In this document: piece after piece, positions 33,223 through 45,757 of the stretch | How positions within the stretch are numbered: position 1 is the stretch's first letter | Layout of the letters: each line of letters begins with the position of its first letter | Source of the DNA: Dactylonectria macrodidyma | Lineage: Eukaryota; Ascomycota; Sordariomycetes; Hypocreales; Nectriaceae | Direction: 5' to 3' | DNA: 64,000 nucleotides | Assembly: GCA_020744425.1 (NCBI GenBank) | Contig: JAGMUV010000018.1 | Location: 1,116,001-1,180,000, forward strand | Notes under the pieces: model-generated | Told to the model about the DNA's origin: nothing | What the model saw: the letters and a program-made list of their open reading frames with translations, nothing else | The model's database searches: none | Translations under genes and position numbers: made by a program

Positions 33223-35241
33223 ATGGCTCCGACTGTCCAGCTGCCCACATGGGAGGCCCAAAGTCAACTACAGAATGTAGTCGGCAGGCCGTCGTCAGTT
33301 TCGCCCGATCTAGAAGAGTTTCGGGGCATTCCATACGGCACAGTCAACGAGCGCTGGACGCACTCGCTTCTACGTACACGTCTACCGAGTGACGAGTTTG
33401 ATGCGACAAAGAATGGGTAAGCTTACCCTGAAAGGACCTGAATCATGGATGAGTACTCACGAGAACCCCAGACCCAAGTGTCCCCAGCCGTCAGGACCAA
33501 ACAATTCGCGCACTTTTCAATCCTACCTTCCGTTCCCCGACGATGCTGAATCCGAGTTTGATTGCCTAAATCTCTTCATCATTCGCCCTAGTGGCGATGC
33601 TTTGCGCCGGCATGGGCTTGATCCGGTCACCTCTCGGCTGCCTGTCCTGGTTTGGATTCATGGCGGAGGATTGGCGTTTGGTGCCGCAACGGACCCAATG
33701 TGGGGTGAGTGCTGGCCCATCTTATCTATTCTTCCGGTTCACATTGGTGAGTTTTGAGTGTACTGACTTGGCCTTTTAACAACAAGACCCGTCTCGCCTT
33801 GTGATGCGCTCGCTTGAGAGAGGCAGCCCAATCATCGCCGTCTCTATCAACTATCGACTCAATCTTTTTGGATTCGCCGCTTCCACGGATATCCTGCGCT
33901 CACAGAGTCCTACTTCATTAAGAGGCGTGAACTTTGGACTTCGCGATCAAAAAGTTGCCCTGGAATGGATTTCCCGCAATATTGGTGCCTTTGGAGGCGA
34001 CTCCAGCAAGGTGACAATTGGTGGTCAGAGTGCCGGCTCTTTATCCGTCAATGTTCACCTATTGGAAGCCGAAGCAAAGCCAGAGACGCCACTATTCCGC
34101 CGAGCTATCATGCAGTCCGGAGCTATCGGGATCCTTGGACCGATTCCTATGGAAGAAGCTGACAAAAATTGGGCGTCTCTGTGCAAAGTCTGCAACGTGG
34201 ATAGCCAAGCTAGTGGCCAGGACAGACTTGACCTGATTCGGAAACTTCCTGCCACAACACTCATTGAGGCGGCAGGTAAACTGCGTCTTGGGCGCTTTCT
34301 ATCGGTATTGGATGACTTCACCATCTTCGAAGACGATGCTTCTCTTAGAAGCACAGTGGTCGACCTTGGTCCAGTGGATATCACAAATAGGCCGTCCCGA
34401 TCTTCCAATATGCACGCGGACATTCTCATGGGTTTTAATGACGCCGAGGTAAGTCATTGGACATCTAGCTTTGTTTGAGTTACTAATATTTTGGTAGATG
34501 AGCTTCATCAAAGGCCTACCTTCCAAATGGGACATTATCAAGCCCATCTTCGCCCAAACGTATACTGATCCCGTCTTGCGGTCTAAGATACTAGACGCAT
34601 ACTTTTCTGGGTTGTCCTCTGAAGATGATGTTCTTCATGGCCTGCACACTTTCCTCAATGAGTCCACCTTTGAACTATCTGTCGCTCGAGCAAGAACGTC
34701 ATTCAGAAGCCGCCGTCGGGTCGAGGCACACCCCGAGGCAAAGACTGTGCACAGCTTCCACGTGGAGTTTGGCAACCCTTTCCCCGGACCTGGCCAAGGG
34801 ATATCGCACCACTGTACAGAGCTGATTTACCTGTTCGAGGCTTTTCACGATGCTCTTGCATTAGCTGACCAGGGTATTCTGAGACCATACCAAGACCCTT
34901 CCGAGTCAGCTGGTAACGGAGAGAGCCAGTCCACAAGCAATGCTTCGGATTCTGAGATCAAAGTGCAAACGGGAGAAGGAACAACTGGTCACGCACGCAC
35001 TCATCTCGAATTGGCCCGCGCTATACAAGATCACTGGCTTGATTTCATCGTTCCTGATGAGGTTGCGCTCGGTGGTGCTCTCGACGAGATTACGGTCTTT
35101 GGTAAAGACCTGTCCACCCGGGTTGAAAGTCTCGATGGGCCAGCCTGGCAGGGCAGACGAGAGCGCTGGGCCTTATTGGCAGAAGATGTTCCAGCGATGA
35201 ACCGAACCCGAGATATGATAATGGCATTACATAGCTTTTAA
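33223..35241 (+). CDS. Type-B carboxylesterase/lipase (alpha/beta hydrolase, COesterase family)
   Basis: Hydrolyses carboxylic esters; natural substrate unknown. Exons 33223-33416, 33472-33704, 33787-34448 and 34498-35241 (introns 55, 82 and 49 bp) give 610 residues, normal for the family. The oxyanion motif HGGG is at about 128-131 and the nucleophile elbow GGQSAGS at about 221-227 with Ser about 224. FRGIPYG near the N-terminus is the usual family start, and GISHHCTELIYLF in the last exon supplies the catalytic His. No signal peptide is seen, which suggests an intracellular enzyme. Divergent from the SDR gene, so a joint detoxification or secondary metabolism role is possible but only inferred. 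Confidence 0.9.
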
Positions 35242-35775
35242 GGTATACAAAACAAGGGGGAAATTTTGGATCACTCAAGCCTCACACCCAATTGTGTTAG
35301 ACTCTAGTGTATCGACAAATGGACACAACACGACAGCGTATATCACCTTTTTTTTGTTTCTTCGAGCTAATGCTAAAAAGAATGACTCATGAATCTAATT
35401 GAGATCAATTTCATTTCGTAGTAATACAATTCAGGTCTAGTGAGATCACAATCGAGCTAAGAGAAGAATGTTTGCTGCACTTCTTCCTTATGAGGCATTT
35501 CCATTGATATCAATACTTCCACTTAGTGTCTTACTTCTTGAGGATATGTGTAACGAATCAGGGGGCTTAATACTTATATTCAACTCTTATTCATATGGAG
35601 TGTCTTAATATGATAGAGCTGACTATTATACCTTATCGAAAGAGAACGGATTTACTTACTGAATTTTAAGAACGTTTTTATTATTAATTAATTAAAACGC
35701 TTCGAATAAAACCAAGAAATAATGAAGTATCTTTATGTATAAAAAGAATGTCATAAAATGAAATAACTGCCTGCA
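35242..35775. other. AT-rich intergenic, convergent 3' flanks
   Basis: Moderately AT-rich, without credible open frames. It contains no recognisable element. Confidence 0.5.
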
Positions 35776-37158
35776 TTAATTCTTTAGTCTCTCTAACTCG
35801 GCTCTTTTAATCCTTAATTGTTCTTCAATATCATTTAGGCCTTCAGTTAGCGCTGCAGCAAACCCCTGGTCCTTGTCAGAGAGCTGCTCCAATTTCTTGC
35901 GCATGAAGTCCGCCTTATTCTCAAGACTTTCTACGAATTCCTGTGTCTTCTGGACGAACTCCTTCCCGATAGCAGTCTGTTCAAATGGCTTCTCTTCCAC
36001 AACAAGCTCCCGCTGGACCTCTAGCACTACCGGCGGCTTGCCAGCTAACTCGCTCAGGACCTCAAGGGCCGAAGTCCGCCCTCGGTCGAGCCTCTTCATG
36101 ATAGCCCCATGCTCCATCTCGGCACTCCAAAAGTTCTCCCTCAGCTCGTCCTCGCGCCTCTCGCCCATATCTTTATGAACAACATCCCAGAAAGTAGTAA
36201 CGAAGGCAACCTTCTTAAACGACTGCGTGCCGCAGAGCTTTCGCACGTATCGGAGCTGGGAAACGGCTGAGCCAGTCATGCGTACGTCGACGATCCGGTG
36301 CAAGTAAACAATTCCCGATACAAGAAACTGAGCCCGGAATGTCATCTCGAGGTATTCGGCAAGCTCGAGGACGAGGTCAACATCGGGCCTCTGCGTGTCA
36401 TCGAAGCCAGGGCAGTCAACCACGGTGTAATTGATACCGTCGTGAGTGAATCGCCAGGCCTGGAAGGATTGCGTACCTGTGCATTTCTGTGTCAGAAGAG
36501 GTTTCTGTACCACATCGAGAATCACGTACTTGATATCAGATCATGCCCCACTATCACGTCGTCCCGTCCAGTGGCTAGGCGGGCGAAACTGCTCTTCCCG
36601 CTGCCTGTACTGCCTAGAATAATGATAAGGGCTTCATCATCGCAGAACTCCAGTCTGGCACCTGTCTTAGATGATCTATCACCAGTAAGCATCCTCTAAA
36701 CAGGAAACACTTCACGATTTGTCGATGACTTACACATGAATTCCCAATAGGGTTGCGAGCGCCACAGCATGGAGAGTCATCCTCGACCTCAACTCCGACG
36801 TATCCTCGATCGCAATCATACCCAGCTTCGTTCTCCGAAACATACGTCTGAACCCCCCGAACTTCTTTCCACTGTCCGTCGCTAACGTGTCCGTGGCATG
36901 ATACTTCTTCACCAGTGCTTGGAGTTCTAGCAAGTCGGCCTGGCAACTTGACGTAATGGTAGTAAAGTTGTCCTGCTGCGTCTTGCTTAGGCTGCCGTAG
37001 CGATTAAAATTCTCCACCTGCTCGAGGATGACACGCATCGTTGACACGTCGTCAAGCAGGTGACGATATGCTTGGGGGCCAGCATGTATGGCATTATAGA
37101 CCTGCACGGCGAGAGCGGCGACGGTGAGGATGTCGCCAACGCCGGCGCCGAAGCTCAT
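35776..37158 (-). CDS. Fungal STAND-type N-terminal domain fused to a P-loop GTPase
   Basis: Third GTPase paralogue of the window, with a different front end. Exons 37158..36734, 36675..36530 and 36476..35776 (introns 58 and 53 bp) give 423 residues. Residues 1-141 (MSFGAGVGDILTVAALAVQV...) form an all-helical domain of the kind found at the N-terminus of fungal NOD-like/STAND proteins. G1 is GSTGSGKSS at about 163-171, G3 is DCPGFDDTQ at about 211-219, then YLHRIVDVR and VTTFW in place of a normal G4. A shorter coiled coil ends the protein. The first intron was chosen at 58 bp because the alternative acceptor (TTTAG) gives a 38-bp intron and the wrong frame. Role in non-self recognition or cell death is possible by analogy of the N-domain only. 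Confidence 0.8.
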
Positions 37159-37606
37159 GTTGAGATGGTCGTGACAGACTGCCAACGCAGAGCTGAGTTT
37201 GCAATATTGCTCCTTGACAGAGCCCGTCGATATGAGTTCGAAATACTGGCTCGTTAATGTGAAGGGATGATCAGTGTGAGTTAGGAATTCCTGCTACCCA
37301 CCTTGCTCAGCCACTACAATACTATAGGTCACATGGGCGGGGGAATTGTCAGACGGAACGTCCCGGCTAGGCTAATGCCTTAGGCTACACCCCGGGATTT
37401 TCCACATGCGTCCAGCGTCTGGCGGGAAGAATAGGCGATCTGTAAGGCACAAAATATTCAAGATCGCAGCCACATTGACCGTGTTGTTCCTTGAATGCTC
37501 CCCTCTATTGCAAGAAACTGCATATCGTACGTGTTTCTATCAAGTCCCGTCTATTCGAGATCCGAAACCGGCAATGTGAGACCCCCAAAATCTTCGCCGT
37601 TAGTCG
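37159..37606. other. Intergenic
   Basis: Promoter side of the fused GTPase gene and 3' side of the mannosidase. No gene seen. Confidence 0.5.
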
Positions 37607-40600
37607 TTAATCCTTTAACGCCAGGCGGTAGGTTGCGACCTCGAACGGTCCCAGTGTCACCTCAAACGTGTTGCCCCCTTGGACGGGTATCTCCTCTAAA
37701 TCATCCTCGAGAATATTAGTCTTAAAGACCTTTTCCACCGCCCACGCCGTCTGAATCGTGCCCCTTCCCATGCCGCCAACTGCGTCGTACACGCGCACCA
37801 CGACGCTCTGGCCCTTGCGCTTGGGCAGGTTATCCAGCGACACATCCTCGTCGTCCTCGCCGCGCTTAATCCAGTCCAGCACGAGGTTGTCGTCGCCAGT
37901 CAATGTGACAGGCAGCTTGGCTGGCTTGCCGGCGACGAGCCGCAGAGGGTTGTTGAAGTTGAAGGCGGCTCGGACCGTCGGGGCACCGAGGCCGCCACGG
38001 TGAGGCATCACTGCCCAGCGGATGTGGTGTCGGCCCATATCGGCGTTGCCATCGGGAGCCTTGGGTGAACGGAGAAGCGAAAGTCTCATGACGTTGCCTA
38101 CCGTCGCGAAGCCGTACTTGCTGTCGTTGATGATGGAGACGCCGTAGTTGTGCTCAGACAGGTCGGCGAAGCGATGGCAACAGACTTCAAACTTGGCCAT
38201 GTCCCATCTGTATTGTTACAAATTAGCCATACTCCGAAATAAGTGTGAGGGAAAGACGTACGAAGTGTTATAGTGCGTGGGACGCTTGATAACGCCGTAC
38301 TGCGTCTCATATGATGCCTCCGTGTTGCGCACCTGCACAGGGAACTCGACCTTGAGGAACTTCATCGTCTCGTGCCACTCGACGTCGGCAGTGCACTCGA
38401 CCATGGACGGCTGCTCGTCAAGGGCTGCGCTTAGAGAGATGATGGTCTTGATGGAACTTGCTTCGCTGATGCGTGTCTCCGTCACCACGCTCGCTCGATA
38501 GCCCTTGTCCTCGTGAATAGCCGTCGCCGAGCTGCTCAGCTCTTCGCGCGTCTCGAGATGGTACACTTCTACGTCCCACGCCTGCCAGTAGACGGGCTGG
38601 TCGTCAAATACGACGAACTGGTTCGCCTTGCCGGTCAGCGTCTCCCGGCGCGCCTGGCGGTCGTAGAGGGATGTGATGCAGCCATTTTCCACCGTCACGG
38701 TCAGCTGGACGTTTTCAAGTTTGAAGACCCCAGGTGACGTCTCTTGTACCGTCACGGCCTTGGGCCCTTCCGAGGAGGCGTGGAACGACTCGACGGCGAG
38801 CGCGTGGCCCTCGCCGGAAGCGATGACGGCTTCGGTCTCGGAGATGTCGATCAGTTCCTTTCGCGGCCAGGGCAGCGTGTTCAGCGCGACGGCAGTGTCG
38901 AGGTTCAGGCTGCTAGGTGTTTCGGCTGTTTCGATGCCGAGGACGGTGAAGATTTGCTGCAGAAGCACCAATCCGGTCTCTTTCACGTTGGCATAAATCT
39001 AACATGCACGTTAGCACATTCCTGTTCTTAGTCTTCAGACAGGGTTCTCACTTTGTCCGAGTCATCATAACACATCTCAATAGCCGTACCAGGCAGACAG
39101 TCATGAAACTGGCAAAGCATGACCCCCTGCCACATTTCGTCGAGCTCCTTCTTGGGATACTTGTACGTCTTATCCTGGACGGAAGCAATCGTCGCCAGCA
39201 GCTCAAGGTCGTGCAGGAGGGTCTCGGAGCTGCGGTTGAAGAGCTTGGTGCGGGCCTGCGTGGTGTAGACGCCACGGTGCAGCTCAAAGTATAGCTCGCC
39301 GTACCACGTCACGAGACTCGACGCCTTGGTCTCGAGACGGTCGAAGAACTGGTCAACGGTTGCGCCCGAGTGCACGCGTGGGATGACGCCCATGGTGTCG
39401 GCCATGCCTCGGAGGCGTCTGAGTCTTTCTAGATGCTGCCATGTTGGGCCGCCTCCGCCATCACCTTTTCCAAACTATAATCGAGTTAGCCAAGGGGGAT
39501 ACATAATGATGTTGCCGACTAGTCAGTCTCTCGAGGCCACTTACAGCAATCAGAGCCGTGTTGTCCTGGTCTAGCGACTTGTGGTTGGATATGCTCTTTG
39601 TGACGTTTTCGTAGTTGCCTTCGGCGCAATATGTCTTGCACGGGGGCATATGGCAGAGCACCTGGCTTCCATCCAGCGCCACCCTGCGATACACACATTC
39701 GTTAGCTACACGGCTAGTAATTTTGGGATTGTGAGATAGATGAAACATACCAGTTAAAAGTCGTGTGAGGAAACTCATTCACGCTGTTAAAGCACGGCTT
39801 CTGCGTCAAGAACCTCGTCATGCCAGCCAACCGGCAAATCTGAGGAATCTGGCACGAGAAGCCAAAGGTGTCGGGCAGCCAGGACGTCGTCGACCGGAAG
39901 CCAAACTCGGCCTCGAAGAAGCGCTGCCCATAGAGGAACTGGCGCACGAGCGACTCGCCGCAGGGCAGGTTCGTATCGTGCTCAACCCAGGAGCCGCCGA
40001 TGGGGTGGAACTGGCCCGACTTGACCTTGGCCTTGACGCGTTCCCAGCCGTAGGGGTAGATTTCTTTGAGCCATTTGAACTATATCACCAGGGGGTTCAG
40101 TTGTGTTGACTTGATATCTAGGGTTGAGAGGTTGCTGACCTGTTGAGCCTGTGAACAAGCAAAGTTGAGCTCTGGGTACCGGTCCATCAAGTCACATTGG
40201 TTAGACCAGGACCGCACGACCTTGCGCTTCGTCTCGGCCCACGGCCACAGCCAGCACGTATCGATGTGACAATGGCCGATGGCGTAGATGGTTGGTCTAC
40301 GGTCTAGAGCGCTCTCGTAGACGGCAGCCGAGTCGATGTTGTCTCCTAGATACTCGGCCGCAATCTTACGACACGCCGCGATGGAGCTATCATCGCCAAC
40401 CTTGAAGGTATCGATGATGCGACTGGCCACGTTGAGAGCCTCATGCTGCTCCCACGAGTCCTCAGGCAGCTCCGTCGCAGCATCATGGATGACACTGAAG
40501 TCGACGTGCAGCATTCTCGCGGGCATGTTGACGGCCACGAGGTCGGCCTGCACTAGCTCAAAGCGCTTGTTCTGGTCTGGCGGCTGGATCGAGTCGCCGC

Positions 40601-41324
40601 CTGCGTTGTTCTTGAAGATGGGTCTACCCGGCCCGTTGCCGAACATGCCGTTGCAGGCCATCTCGAGGTAGATGACATGCTCCTGGCCATCCTTGAAGGA
40701 CTCGGGCACGATCCACTCGACGCGCTCACCGCGACCCGTGAGGCCTTGAAGTGGCTCGCCCTGGGCCGTCCAGACGGTCGCCTCGTTGTGGCAGTCCCAG
40801 TGCAGCTCGACGTGCCTGTCTTTGCTGCACAGAGCTTCGGGCAAGGTGAGGGAGCACTTGAACCAGTGTGTTGTCCAAGATGGACCAAACTTCTCACCGA
40901 CTTGTGTCTCCCGGTACTCATTCGACTCGGCCGTGGCCTCGACGAAGGTAGGGCGGGTTGTGCCCGGTGCGTCCCAGACGGACAGCTTTACGTGTGGTGA
41001 TCCAGCATATTTACCATGATTCAACATGCTGCAACACATGTATTGTCAGCATACAGCACACAAACACGAAAGACATTTACAGGCAATGCATAGTGCTGGG
41101 ACAGGCAATGGATAAGGATGGGACAGACACGACAATCTCTGGTCACCCACTTACGCCATCAAATTCACCTTCTCCCATTGCCCCGGCGTAAAAAAGTTGA
41201 CCAAGCGTTTCTTGTACAACGACGTGATCTTCTTGCCTACCGGCGCCACGACCTTGAGAGGATACGGCTGCGCCGTCGTGGCCAAGGCCCCATGGGAGGC
41301 TACGTGCGTTCCGTGTGAACACAT
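37607..41324 (-). CDS. ams1: GH38 alpha-mannosidase, Ams1 type
   Basis: Removes alpha-linked mannose from free oligosaccharides and glycoproteins during turnover; in yeast the Ams1 protein works in the cytosol and vacuole. Seven exons: 41324..41155, 41028..40140, 40079..39751, 39683..39545, 39474..39052, 38998..38262 and 38207..37607, all phase-consistent, give 1,095 residues, the family length. No signal peptide, as in Ams1, which uses a non-classical route. Zinc/active-site motifs: [16 protein letters not shown] at about 308-323, nucleophile Asp about 423 in [10 protein letters not shown], and [10 protein letters not shown] later. The first exon reads [15 protein letters not shown], matching the conserved N-terminus; it is read from position 41324, where the open frame begins with ATG. 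The 126-bp first intron is longer than its neighbours. Divergent from a sugar transporter gene. Confidence 0.93.
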
Positions 41325-43221
41325 TTAGGGAGTTAGGGAAAGAGAGTTCAGGCTAAATTTCCCGAAAAGATGGAAGGGAGAGGGAATGAGGAAATGCGAA
41401 AATGCAAAGCAAAGCTATGCGGTGTGGTGTGTGCGTTCTGCTTGCTGTCAGATGCACGACTGGCCAGGTTCTTTATTGGGGAAATGGCACCGGGTCTAAG
41501 CACTACCTACCAACCAGGCTGGAACCCTGCCAGTCAGCTGAGGGCCTACAAGATAAGTCGTTCCATAATAATGCGTCTTTTACCTACACGCCGATCGGAT
41601 TTCTCTCCGAAGGAATGTAGAGAGGAGTAGCTAGGTAAAAAGGACAAGGGTATGGTATGACAGACGGACGGTCTTGGCCTTTGGGGTTCTGCTTTGGGAA
41701 CACGGGGTTTGGGGAACACGGGGAAGGGGAGGGGGGAGTGGGGAGGAGAAGAGGGCAAGGGAGGGAGGACAACGCAAAGCTACGGGTAACCCGGTAAACA
41801 AACCGGCCAACCGGTAAAAGTGGGAACAAAGGCGGGGGAACAGGAGCCATAGCCCATGGGTTTTAAGCATACCTCCGGTGGGTTGAGTCATGGAGCGTCC
41901 CCACCTCGTCTTGGGGAAGTGGTGAGATGGTTGCCGAGGTTGGTAAGGATCACCGTTGACCGGATGCGAGGTGCCATTTGAGAATGCGACGTTGACCCAG
42001 TTAGCCAGTCTAGATGGCGTGGGCCATGCTGGCTCGTTCCCGAATTGACAGCTTCAGTCTGCAGTTGGCAATGAGGGCGTTCGTCTGGTTTAATTAGCTG
42101 TCTGGTCAAACATAAGGTTCGGGACAGCCTCAACCCGAGCCCGAGTCTGGGGTAACAGCCCGACCCTTCATCTCACCCTTATCCCATTCCGCCCCCACAG
42201 ACTGGTCACTCTCTCGGTTGTCAAACGCCCGAAGGGGCGAGTGCAAAACCGCGTATTGCCACGGCATTGAGGCCCGGGCTCTCTTGGCTCTTCCCTTGGC
42301 GACACCACTGAGTTCATCTCCCGGGGGAGAGGCAGTTCAAGAATTGGAGGCGGCCTGCAAACGGCTGGGGTTTTCCGAGTCTTGGTCTTTTGCCAAGAAA
42401 TGCAGGTTCCAGGTTTTTGGGCGTCAAGAAAATACGTATGCAGCCCGCTAATGGGTTCAGATTGGGGGTTTGTGTGTCCGTGTGTGCGTCTACATAGCGT
42501 GGTGGATCAAGCTTTTATGAGGGGAACCCCAGCCATCGGAGATGACTCGCGGACTGCCATTGGCTGCTTGCCATCTTACTCGTAACCGACGCCTCCTACA
42601 TCACATGGCCCCCTTCGATGCTGGGCTCTGTTTTGGGGTTTTAGCTCCGACACTTAATGGGGGTGGATCCCGCGGAAAGAAAAAAAGCCTGGGGACAGAG
42701 CAAAACGACTCGACGAGGTTGATTCGCGGGAACCCCCAACGGGGCAGCAAAATGGAACTGATTCGTGGAGCCCCATGGGGAAGAGGCCCGTTCCAGCCAT
42801 GACTCGCCGAGGGGGATGCCATACTCGGGGTTGTATCGACCGAAGCAATCCGGGGATTGGCTGAGAGAATGGGGTTATTGTGGTTCTAGGGTTGAGGGTT
42901 GAGATGGGTGGATTGAGATCAGAGGCCCGAAACTTGGGAAACCGGCCAGGTCTGTCAGTCTAAACTAAGAGAGACGAGCAAGGTGCGGATGAATAGACTA
43001 GACTAGGTAGACTGATGGTAACGGGCTCGAATGGATCTAATCGGACCCTGAGGTGGGATCAACACCATTGCCACCCTGCAAACCCGACGTGCATATCTAC
43101 TCTGGTTTCCCCGTCTTTCTTTCCCTCTCTCTCTCTCGCTCCTCACCGACATCAACACTCCCCTTGTCGCCATCTCCCATCCTCCCTACCACAGCCCCAA
43201 AGGACGACGAGAAGCCTCACC
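41325..43221. promoter_or_regulatory. Divergent intergenic region between mannosidase and sugar transporter
   Basis: 1.9 kb without a credible gene. Pyrimidine-rich tracts (TTTCCCTCTCTCTCTCTCGCTCC near 43118-43142) directly precede the transporter start, as is common for strongly expressed fungal genes. Purine runs lie upstream of the mannosidase start. No factor site can be named with confidence. Confidence 0.5.
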
Positions 43222-45060
43222 ATGGCACCACAAGACCCGAGCAAGGTCGAGTCGGGCCTCAAGCCCAGCCACGCCGAGCATGCGGCCTACACGCCTCAGG
43301 TCGAGCTCATCGAGGCGGCCGTTGCCGCCAGCGACGCCGAGGCCCTGCTGCCGCGCAAGGAGCTCTTCAAGCGGTACTGGCCCGCCGTTGTCTTCAGCAT
43401 GCTGCTGAGTCTCGCCCTCGTCATGGAGGGCATGGACGTCGGCCTCATCAACAACTTCTTCGCTCACCCGGCATACCTCGCGCGCTTCGGTTGGCCCGAT
43501 GCCGACGGCGTGCAGCACATCTCGACCCAGTGGCAGGGAGCCATTGGTGCCGGAAACAACATTGGATCCATCATTGGTCTCTTGATCAACGGTTACCTGC
43601 AGTCCCGCTACGGTTCCCGCAAGGTTTACATGGTATGTTGAGCCTCAACACGATATCCCAAGTCCACCGCTAACGTTTCTTCCTCCAGGGCGCCATGGTC
43701 ATCATGGGTGCCACCATCTTCATCCTCTTCTTCTCCACCAACGTCCAGATGCTCCTGGCCGGTAACATCATCTGCGGTATCCCCTGGGGTGTCTTCCAGA
43801 CCCTCACCACCGCCTACGCCGCCGAGATCTGCCCTGCTGCTATGCGTGGCTACCTCACCGCCTGGGTGTCCATGTGCTGGGGCGCCGGCAGCTTCCTCGC
43901 CACCGGTGTCCTCCGCGGCTCCCTCAACCTCAAAGGCGATGCCGGCTGGCGCGTCCCCTACGGAATCCAGTGGATCTGGGTTCCCCCACTGTTCATCGTC
44001 GGTTTCCTCGCCCCCGAGAGTCCCTGGTACTTGGTCCGCCGCGGCCGTGATGCCGATGCCGAGAAGAGTCTGCGCCGCCTCGCCACCAAGGGCTTTTACA
44101 CCGAGGAGACCATGGCTCAGACCATGGCCCTCATGAAGCACACCAACGAGATGGAGAAGATCGAGGCAGCCAACGCCAGCTACAGGGATACCTTCCACGG
44201 CACCAATTTGCGCCGAACTGGCATCGTCATGATGGCCTGGGTTATCCAGATGCTCAACGGTCAGTCCATTACTCAGTACGCCGCTATCTTGTTGCGATCC
44301 ATCGGCATGAGCGCAACCAATGCCTTCAACTACAGCATGGGTATCCAGTCTGTCAACATTTTCGCAACCGGCATTGCCATCGTGCTCATGGGCAGGATCA
44401 ACCGCCGCACCTTCTACCTCTTTGGATCTTCCGGTATCGGCGCCTGCATGCTCGTCATTGGCATCTTGGGATTCACCACACCCATCAAGACGCACGCCAT
44501 CCCTACGGCCGTCTTTTTGATCATCGTCCAGTGCGTCTTCAAGGTATCCCTCGGACCCACCACCTACGTCGTCGTCGGTGAGATGTCCTCTAGCCGTGTC
44601 CGAGCCCAGACCATCGTCCTCGGCCGTGCCGTCTACGTCTGCTGCGGCATCGTCGTCCAGCAGATCAACCCCCGCATGCTCAACTCCAGCTCCGACGCCT
44701 GGAACTGGGGCGCCAAGACTGGCATGCTATACTTCGGCCTGTGCTTCTTCTGGGTCATCTGGATCTGGATGTTCCTCCCCGAGACCAGGAACCGCAGCTT
44801 CGCCGACATCGACTACCTCTTCCAGAAGAAGACTCCAGCCCGCGAGTTCTCCTCCACCCCCATTGATTGTAAGTCTATTCCCCCGTCTTCTTGGCGGAAT
44901 ATAGTAGTGTTCTTCACCACGACAAATGGCCTTTTGCTGACTTGGATGTAACACAGTGTTCGAATTCACCCAGCCAGACGGCTCCAAGAAGCTCGACTTC
45001 GAGGAGCTTGAGCACGCAGCTCCTACTGAGATCCGCGAAGACAACAAGCGCGTGCATTAA
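43222..45060 (+). CDS. MFS sugar transporter, maltose/alpha-glucoside permease-like
   Basis: Predicted plasma-membrane proton/sugar symporter. Exons 43222-43632, 43689-44868 and 44957-45060 (introns 56 and 88 bp) give 564 residues. Sugar porter signatures: SRYGSRKVYM in the loop after segment 2, PESPWYLVRRGR at the end of the first half, and FLPETRNRSFADIDYLF after segment 12. The VMEGMDVGLINNFF and YLTAWVSMCWGAGSF segments resemble alpha-glucoside permeases of the fungal MAL type. Codon use is strongly C-ending, unlike most neighbours, which suggests high expression. Divergent from the alpha-mannosidase, so a role in taking up sugars released from glycans is plausible but not shown. Confidence 0.9.
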
Positions 45061-45757
45061 ACATCATTTATAGCTGCAGGATAGCCGAAGAGGTATTCAC
45101 TAGCATCAGCGACTCTTTGTGCAACGTTAGGACTATGGACTTTTAGTACAACAGCCTCATATTATGGGCTTTGGCTCTCTCATTCCGTAGCGATGAACAC
45201 CAATATACCGTTCAGCTTGCTTATGGGCTTGAGATAATGAATCGTGTGGTCTAAATAACGCATGCGCCACTGTGATGTGATTCTGCAAGTGAGGTACAAG
45301 GGAGTGTAAATCGCTATCGGCACTAAAGAAATAAACACAAGAAGTAGACGTGATATCGCTTTGTACTTTATGAAAGGTCTAGCTCGGGCTTCTAGAGAAG
45401 TGGAGGTAGTGACGGCTTTGTCGAGGGGAAACCTTAATGTTCCCAGATCCTGACTAACTATAAAGATTTGTTCGATGATGAGACTCACGGGGGTATGTTT
45501 CGATCATTTTCCCTGATGTGTTTTCAGTGCAAGAGATGTCATAGATGTAGGTTGTCTCAAGCTACGATGCCAACGAAAACGGTTGCGTTGAAGATCTTGA
45601 TATTCTCTATCTGGGATGGCAAAAGTGGCTTACTGATCCTATGTTGATCCAGGAGAACTTGAGACCTTCCGATTCCTCCGGCAAAGAACCCTTCGTTTCT
45701 CAAGTTCACTAAGCTTAGTTCCTGAAGGAGTAATAGCTGATACAGCCAAGACACGAG
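45061..45757. other. Intergenic, convergent 3' flanks
   Basis: Only short frames without motifs (45180-45488 minus, 45557-45754 minus). Confidence 0.5.

Noticed and set aside
36695..36734. 38-bp intron (TTTAG acceptor) in the fused GTPase gene
   Set aside because: Too short for a fungal intron and it leads into a frame that stops before the P-loop; the 58-bp alternative is in phase.
43626..44495. 289-codon minus-strand frame
   Set aside because: Antisense shadow of the sugar transporter, produced by its strong C-ending codon bias.
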